64,000 nucleotides of DNA from Hydrangea macrophylla (taxonomy: Eukaryota; Streptophyta; Magnoliopsida; Cornales; Hydrangeaceae): positions 36,310,218-36,374,217 of the forward strand of contig CM066982.1 of NCBI GenBank assembly GCA_033977485.1, read 5' to 3'. The notes below the pieces were generated by a model that worked only from the letters and a program-made list of their open reading frames with translations, was not told where the DNA came from and searched no databases. Both the position numbers and the translations under genes were made by a program. Positions 57,297-64,000 of the stretch are shown in pieces. Within the stretch, counting starts at the first letter, position 1. Every line of letters starts with the position of its first letter.

Positions 57297-58856
57297 TGAT
57301 AAGTGGGTATATTTGTAGAATATATCCATGCTCTAACAAGAAAATAACACAATTTAGTCTGCAACTCCCTGTTTTATCTGTAGTTGTTTTACCTTGTTAG
57401 TTTATCTACAATGAGATGAATCTATGATAAGTTTTGTTGTATTAGATGTTATTCTGTGCACATATGTTGTGCTGTTATGAGCATGAATGAATTGTAGAAA
57501 AAGGGTAAAGTCAAAGTATAAAGGAGACATTACAAAGTTGAAAAGAGACCTCGAGCGATCGAAGACCCCTCGAGCAATTGAAGGTTCAAGCGATAGAGGA
57601 TTTATCAAGCGCTTGAATACTGTTGATGTTCAAGCGATCGAACATAGTTCATCGATCAATCAAACATGGCTTTATTAGAATTTTACGAGCAGTACAGCAA
57701 AATGCGTATTGGAACCTAGCTTAGGTTTTCTCTATAAATATATAATGTAAACACATCCCAAAGGACACCCACTTTTTATTTTATCAGTTTTAGATAGAGA
57801 GGGTGTTTACCTTGGATTTTGTAGCTTCTTATGCTTGGATAGTGTTCACATTTGGATTTTTATTGAAGTTTATACAAGTTATACGTTCCAGGTTTCATAT
57901 TATAATTACTTTATAATTTGTCTTTAGTTTCTAGCAGATATACTCTGTTTCAATCGTAGTTTTATATGCTAGTTTGTTAAACCATAGTTTTCCATAAGTT
58001 TTATGTTTACAACCAAAACAAACATGGCCTTAATGATTTCATATGTTAAAAACTTGTTTTCTGCAATCAAAAACATGTTTGAGTAGTCCAATAGTTGGGA
58101 GATCACGATGAAACAGTGATCTCCAGCCTCTGCCATGTAGTGTAGAAAAACCTGTGTTCAATCGATCAATGTCCATTCGATGAATTGATTGAAGGATTGA
58201 CAGTTCAATTGATCGAGAGCGCTGTGATCGATCGAACATGAAAATTCCTGGGATGATCCTTTTAAGTATCACTAGACTTCTGTTTTTAAGATTTGTTAGC
58301 AAACTGTCCAGGTAAGCTCAATTTGTCAAAACAGTTTTAGAACCTTAAGCCTTAATATTTTCTTCAATGTCTTTTAGCAAACCTATTTAAGTGTTAACAT
58401 CATTCATAGCGCAAGTCTAAACCATTGTTTTAAACTGTCTTTTAAGTATTTTAAATCAATTGTGATGATATAATCCCGGTCATGTAAGGACTATTGATTA
58501 TTTATCTTTAGAAAAATACGGAATACTGAAGAGCGATGTACTACATAGAGCAATAATGAATGTGCATGGTAGATGGCTAGGTCATTATGGATTCATGTGA
58601 TCCCAACATCTTTTTTTCATAAAGTAAAATCCTTTTTAAAAATCTGCATAGTTAGTTAGTAATTAGTAGTTTAGTTTAATTACTTTAATTAGTAGTTAAT
58701 CCGTAGAACTTTGTGTTCTACACCTTTCGTTGAGATTAGTCTAAGTTAGTACACAATCACCTTCCCTGTGGGATTGACCTGGTCTTATCTAGTTTACTAC
58801 TTGCACGATTACTTCCACTTGGGTGTTGCACAAGAGTGCAAATTTATTTTGTGTCA
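57297..58856 (+). mobile_element. 5' LTR of the Athila-type element
   Basis: TGATAAGTGG at the start and TTGTGTCA at the end, about 1560 bp. TATAAATA lies at 57733-57740. The 3' section CCCTGTGGGATTGACCTGG is typical of the lineage. GCGATCGAA/GATCGATCGAA-like boxes occur at 57550-57662 and 58158-58239. Confidence 0.75.
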
Positions 58857-58862
58857 AGTTTT

Positions 58863-58880
58863 TGGCGCCATTGCCGAGGA
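58863..58880 (+). other. Primer binding site (tRNA-Asp type)
   Basis: TGGCGCCATTGCCGAGGA closely matches the TGGCGCCGTTGCCGGGGA site of Athila/Tat elements. Confidence 0.8.
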
Positions 58881-59060
58881 AGGCGACTAGATATTACTTA
58901 GATTACCTCAGTCTATCTTGACCTATTTATAGCTATTCTTTTTTTGTTTCTTCTTGTTTTTTTTAGATTACAATCTCCCATTGAAGGTATTTTTGGCAAC
59001 CCACTCTATTCATCTAATTCTTCTAGCACTATTAATCCCATAGCAACTCCATCAAACTCT

Positions 59061-60340
59061 ATGGCTGACGACGGAAGCGAAAATGGTGAGAATAGGGTTA
59101 TACCCATTGATGATTTGTTGCGTCCCTTGCACAAACTCATGCAACCCACACATGCACCCACACCTAATTGCATTCCCATTCCTCCACGTGTAGGCGAATT
59201 TCAATTTCGCAATGGAATGATTCAACTCCGTCTAACCTTTCATGGGATGGAAAGCAAGAAGGCTTACTTACATGTCAAGGATTTTGAGAATGTTTGTAAA
59301 ACATTCTCCCAAAACTGTCCCAATGATGTAACTCTCTTAATGCTCTTCCCCTTCACCCTGAAGGATAAAGCAAAAGCATGGTTACTAACCCTCAAGCCAA
59401 ATCCTATCTTGACATGGCTTATGTTGAACACTGCTTTCTTAAAGAAATTCTTTCCTGTGCACATGACCTCTAATCTTAAATGCCAAATAAACTCATATAA
59501 ACAAAGAAATAATGAAACCTTCACTCAAACATGGGAGCAATTTAACGGGTATGAGAAATGGTGAATAATTAGCTTCTTCTTTGAAGGACTTAATGGAGAA
59601 ACTAAAAACTGGTAGAAACCATGAGTACAGGTGAATTTTAAGTAAAAATATCGAAGAAGCCGAGGCACACTTCGAATGGTTAGCCGAATATTCCCACGAA
59701 TGGACCAACTATGAATATGTCTCGGGAACTCAAACATAAGGTAGAGATGATAATAGTATCTATCAATTAAAAACTGAGGATGCTCTATTGACAAAATGTG
59801 AGGAGTTAGCTAGGAAAGTGGAGATGTTAAAAATGAAAGGAGAGAGTTCTAGGCAGGTTTTGCCTGAAGAACCATGCGACACATGTAATATGGGGGACAT
59901 ACTACCCCATACTATCCTAATGTGCCGTATTTTCAAGAACAAAACCCCATGGAGATTAATTCCATGCAAGGGTATAGAGGGGTAGGGAATTCTACAACAA
60001 TAATAATAATAATTTCCAATCTAATAACAATAATTGATGGAATCACCCTAGTTTTGACTAGAAGAATGATGCCAGGACTCAAAATCAATATCCAAATCGA
60101 CAACCTTACAATCAATACCAAGGTCAACAAAATAGACCGTCCCAACTATTCTAGCAAAACAAGTATAATAATCAAAATCAAGCTCAACCCTTTAATGTCT
60201 ATGTACCACCCCATAAAAAGGTACAAGAAAAAAATCCATTCTCTAACCCAAATTTGATCCGCTACATTAGAGAAGATTGATGCTCGACAAGAGATAATGG
60301 GAGGGACGTTTCCCGCCCAACCACTTCCAAACCCTAAGGG
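59061..60340 (+). pseudogene. gag: Athila gag, broken
   Basis: From ATG 59061 (MADDGSENGEN) the capsid core is open to 59564 (KDKAKAWLLTLKP, FLKKFFPVHMTS, ETFTQTWEQF). An upstream in-frame ATG at 58944 is less likely because the lineage usually starts near MADD. After 59564 the reading shifts several times: a coiled segment with a CDTCNMG motif near 59874, then an asparagine-rich, frameshifted stretch, to ARQEIMGGTFP near 60290. Confidence 0.75.
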
Positions 60341-60349
60341 ATTTATTAC

Positions 60350-61854
60350 TGTTGGAAAATTAGGTTTAAAGTAATTTATTCAAACGTACAACAGAAAACA
60401 AAGTTCAAAACTTTTATTGGTAGCCCGAATTTAATACTTATTAACTCTATAGATGCGTATGAGAGAGGGACAAGAATTATACCTAATGGTCTTGAACCCA
60501 ATTCTGAATCTTTAATCTTCTTGATGGTGCAGCAACTCCCACTAGGTGATCTTCACTGCTATGTCTCTCGTGGACACTACCGGAGAGGTTAGAGTTGGTG
60601 GGAACTCTAATAGGGAGGATATGAAGGCTAAGGAAACCCTAAAATAGTTTTTATAGCTCTGGTATAGAAAAATGACAACTACTAACTTTTGTACGCAGCT
60701 GCCCTATTCATAGATTCCCATAACCGACTTTACCTTCAATCGATCGAAGTGACTTCGATAGATCTAACCTCGATCGATTGAATAATGTTCGATCGATCAA
60801 ACTTGCCTTCACTTCAATTGATCGAGAATCCTTTGATCGATTGAACCTGTCTTAACAAGATCCTCTTGTGTCTTTCCAAGCATGTAAGAAGAGCTAAGAG
60901 TGGGACCTTCTAGGCTCTTTAATGTTGGCTCAGACCAGTTGTTAATTCCCATGATCAAACTCTTTGATCAGCAAACTAACCAACTAATCAGTTAACATTT
61001 ACTCCACTATAAAATGATGACTAAATTCTAATGCAAAATAACATATCCGAAGCGATAACTAGATTTGTACAGTGCACTAATGTCCCTCTACCATCAGCAT
61101 TTGCAATCATATTCAGGCAGTCAGATAAACTATTACTGTCAACCTGAATCATGATTACTTCTTGTATTCCTTGAGTCCCATTCACCTCTCATGATTTCCA
61201 AACATGTTGACAACTACTTATCAACAAGACTGTAGTTCTCAGTAATCAACATGGTGACATTCTTAAGGGAATGCTTACTCTTTATCAGAGGGTAGATTCT
61301 ATCTTGACAATATATGTTCACAATCCTATGAACATGACATACCCAAGATACCCAAGTGTTGATCTTTTATAGACCTCAGTGATTGGAAAGTCAAAACAGC
61401 CATATCCATAGTCTGTGTTCATAATCGTCTCAAGATTGAGAACACGTACCTTATACAAGTTATGAGTTCATATCGACTATTGACAGCCTTAAGTATCAAT
61501 AGAAAAGCTCAGGTCCATCAATGTACTCTAAGCACTAGCATATTAACTAAGAGTTATACTCTAGTGATTGAGATTTAAAACTCCATCCAATGGTAGTTAA
61601 TCATGCTGTAGTGTAAACATGATGAGATATCTAGTCCCATCATCCACTATGATAAATTTTAAGTATCAAGGAATAGTAATTCGCATCTCATTTGCATGTA
61701 TCCCATACACACACGAATTACTTACTATGATACTTAAGGATTAACAATCATTTCGTGAAAGAAACATACACAATGAAATGTAAAGTTGATATCTATATAT
61801 TAAAATGCCAATGTCTTATACTTAGAATAATGGTTTGAGGGCATAAACCCAACA
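60350..61854 (-). mobile_element. Solo LTR of the same copia family as 1929-3439
   Basis: On the minus strand it runs TGTTGGGTTTATGCCC to a CCAACA end, 1505 bp, co-linear with the LTR at 1929-3439, with its own GATCGATCGA boxes at 60738-60846. There is no primer site or internal part. Flanks ATTAC and ATCAA are a poor duplication. It splits the Athila open region between gag and protease. Confidence 0.85.
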
Positions 61855-61860
61855 ATCAAG

Positions 61861-62147
61861 AACATGCTAAAGTTGTGACTACTCTTAGAATCAGCAAAAT
61901 AATTAGGCAAGATGCGCCTATTTCCACCGCTATAGAAGAAGAGGATGACTTGGTAAATGACGAGGAGCCATCTAATGAAATTAAACATTTAAAATTTAAC
62001 GATGAAGCTCCAATCGAAGAAGAGGATGTTAAGAGAAGGCCCGAAAAGGAACCCGTTAATGAAGAAATCCCAAAATGTCCTTTCCCTGTGCCTTACCCTC
62101 AAAGACTAAAGAAACCTAAAAATGAGGCAAAAAATCAAGAGTTTTAG
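61861..62147 (+). pseudogene. Athila linker between gag and protease
   Basis: VVTTLRISKIIRQDAP parallels the common TTLRSGK phrase that follows gag in Athila-type elements. A long acidic linker and CPFPVPYPQRLKK follow. It continues the gag reading across the solo LTR. Confidence 0.7.
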
Positions 62148-62194
62148 AACTATTTAAACATGTCAAAATAAACCTACCACTCCTTGATGCAATC

Positions 62195-62650
62195 ATGCAA
62201 GTATCGGCCTACGCTAAACACCTAAAACATTTATGCATGGTCAAGAAGCAACAAAGTGCAAAAAATCACACTTATGTTGCTTACCAAGCAAGTGCAATCC
62301 TTCAAAATGAATTGTTTCCAAAACTAAAAGACACTGGTACACCTACAGTCTCATGTAGGATTGGAAACCAAAGAATGGACAATGCACTCCTCGATCTAGG
62401 AGCGAGTATAAATCTACTGCCATACTCAGTCTGTAAACAACTGGGGTTAGGTGAACTCAAGCCTACCCTAGTTGTGTTGCAATTGGCAGATAGATCAGTG
62501 AAATACCCAAGGGGGTGTTAGAGGACATCCTCGTGCAAATAGACAAGTTCGTCTTCTCGGTAGATTTTATGATCCTAGACACTGAACTTGTTTCCAATCC
62601 ATGTGCACAAATATCGATAATTTTTGGACGTCCATTCCTAAACACAATTG
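62195..62650 (+). pseudogene. Athila aspartic protease
   Basis: The active-site phrase LLDLGASINLLPYSV lies near 62390-62434. A lost base near 62518 ends the frame at 62521, and the C-terminal half (IIFGRPFLNTIDA) is read in another frame. Confidence 0.78.
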
Positions 62651-63329
62651 ATGCCACGATATGAATAAGAAGTGATATTATGATTATTGTATTCGGGAAG
62701 ATGACTGTAATTGTAAAAATCTTTTCAAATCCCAGACCTGAAGAATACGAGGATGAGGAAGAAGTTAACCTCGTCGAAACTGTTATCGAGGACGAGTCTG
62801 ATTTTGTCAATTATAAAGATCCTATGAAGGTAGTTGTGTCACAATTTGATGGTGTCTATCAACCCGACATGTTTACCCCATTAGATGCTAACCTAAATCA
62901 GACTTGTCTTATGATGGACACCATATGAACCCTTACTAACCTAAAGAGCTAAATGTATGTGGGTAGCACCATACAAACCCTTGCCTCTAAAAATATAGCT
63001 TGTTCTACCCTCGAATCTATAGTTCCCTGATTTGGAATTAAAGGAGCTTCCTAAGGAGCTCAAATACGCTTTCTTGGGAATTGACAAAATGCACCCTGTC
63101 ATTATATCAGCTGTACTAAATTCTAAGAAAGAGGGTAAACTAGTCTAAATGTTAAAACAACACAAGGAAGCATTGGGATGGGTTATTTCCGACCTCAAAG
63201 GCATAAGCCCCATCCATTTGCACTCATAAAATTTACCTGGAAGAAGACGCTAAACCATTGCGACAAATGCAGAGGCGTCTAAACCCCAACATGCAAGAAG
63301 TTGTTAAAAAAGGAAGTGTTAAAATTACT
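62651..63329 (+). pseudogene. Athila protease-RT linker, decayed
   Basis: An acidic stretch (PEEYEDEEEVNLVE) and LKELPKELKYAFLG-like fragments in changing frames lead to the RT. Stops are frequent. Confidence 0.6.
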
Positions 63330-64000
63330 TGATGTTGGGATAATTGATCCAATTTTGATAGTCCGTGGGTTAGTCCAACCCAAGTGGTACCAAAGAAGGC
63401 AGGCATAATTGTCATTCCTAATAAAGACGGCGAGTTGGTACCCAACCATGTCCCCATCGGATGGCAGATGTGTATAGATTATCGAAAAATTGAATGCGAT
63501 GACCCGAAAAGACCACTTCCCTTTGCCGTTCATGGATCCGATATTGGAACACATGGCGGGTCATAAGTATTATTGTTTCTTGGATGGATACAATGGGTAT
63601 AACCAAATCAAAATAGCTCCTGAATTTCAGGAAAATTAACGTTCACTTGTCCATTTAGTACCTTTGCCTACCGTCGAATGCCATTTGGCATTTGTAATGC
63701 ACCCACTACTTTTCATCAATGCATGTTAAGTATTTTTAGTGATATGACCGAATAAATGCTCGAGGTCTTTATGGACAATTTCTCTGTGTTCGGCCATAGT
63801 TTTGATAATTATTTAGAGAACCTAAAAAAAGTCCTCTCAAGGTGTGAGGACAGATATCTAGTATTAAACTGGGAAAAATGTCACTTCATGGTGACTAAAG
63901 GGTTTGTACACGGGCATGTTATTTCAGCCGAAGGAATCCAGGTCGACAAGGCTAAAATCGATATCATCTCAAATCTGCTCGACCCCTGCTCAGTTAAAGA
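63330..64000 (+). pseudogene. pol: Athila reverse transcriptase, partial
   Basis: Motifs WQMCIDYRK, LDGYNGYNQIKIAP, AYRRMPFGICNAPTTF, then VFMDNFSVFGHSFD and HVISAEGIQVDKAKI, in more than one frame. The catalytic box reads FMDN (63768-63779) instead of FMDD, and a TAA sits at 63753-63755. The segment runs past the window end. Confidence 0.82.

Larger units (their letters stand above)
57297..64000 (+). mobile_element. Athila-type Ty3/gypsy element, 5' part (runs off the window)
   Basis: 5' LTR 57297-58856, tRNA-Asp primer site 58863-58880, gag from 59061, protease at about 62340-62640, RT at about 63330-64000. The primer site and RT motifs fit the Athila lineage. A copia solo LTR (60350-61854) splits the region between gag and protease. 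There are many frameshifts and stops. The 3' half lies outside. Confidence 0.82.

Overview
This is a stretch of flowering-plant (eudicot-like) nuclear DNA. It has split genes with GT-AG introns, LTR retrotransposons with plant-type primer sites (initiator-tRNA-Met, tRNA-Asp, tRNA-Arg), a Caulimoviridae-type endogenous pararetrovirus, MITEs and long GA/CT microsatellites. The species cannot be named from the sequence. Only one ordinary host gene is visible: a three-exon copper chaperone (CCH/ATX1 type, 87 aa) at 25130-30277. Its exons are too short to show as long ORFs.

Layout. 1-6451: the end of a Ty3/gypsy LTR, two head-to-head Ty1/copia LTRs separated by 37 bp of a third copy, then the 5' half of a copia element (primer site, leader, broken gag, protease, GAG-pre-integrase). 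6452-15348: a complete Tekay-type chromovirus (LTRs, PBS, gag, protease, RT, RNase H, integrase, chromodomain) with target duplication AAAAC, only lightly damaged. 15349-24999: AT-rich intergenic DNA with a tRNA-like/SINE head, old LTR remnants, several foldback/MITE elements and a 2.5-kb terminal-inverted-repeat element. 25000-30420: the copper chaperone gene. Its second intron holds a hAT-type MITE (perfect 8-bp duplication) and a 1.27-kb Mutator-like element (9-bp duplication, one mismatch).

33100-44870: a minus-strand copia element split by a Helitron fragment and a second, older Tekay element (33484-42513, duplication TTGCA). 44870-45600: nine 81-82-bp tandem units. 45600-57296: remnants of Tat/Ogre-type LTRs in both orientations, a decayed endogenous pararetrovirus (about 46985-48600, minus), minisatellite-like repeats and a copia solo LTR (55593-56911). 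57297 to the end: an Athila-type Ty3/gypsy element interrupted between gag and protease by a copia solo LTR (60350-61854) and running off the window.

The most unusual signal is that LTRs and leaders of otherwise unrelated retrotransposon lineages carry clusters of short CG-centred palindromes. Copia and Athila carry TTCGATCGATCGAA-like boxes, and both Tekay elements carry CAGTCGACTGGA-like boxes. The clusters sit in comparable places within each LTR and are not explained by coding. A second oddity is that both Tekay elements lie exactly where a copia sequence stops, although each has a matching 5-bp target duplication.
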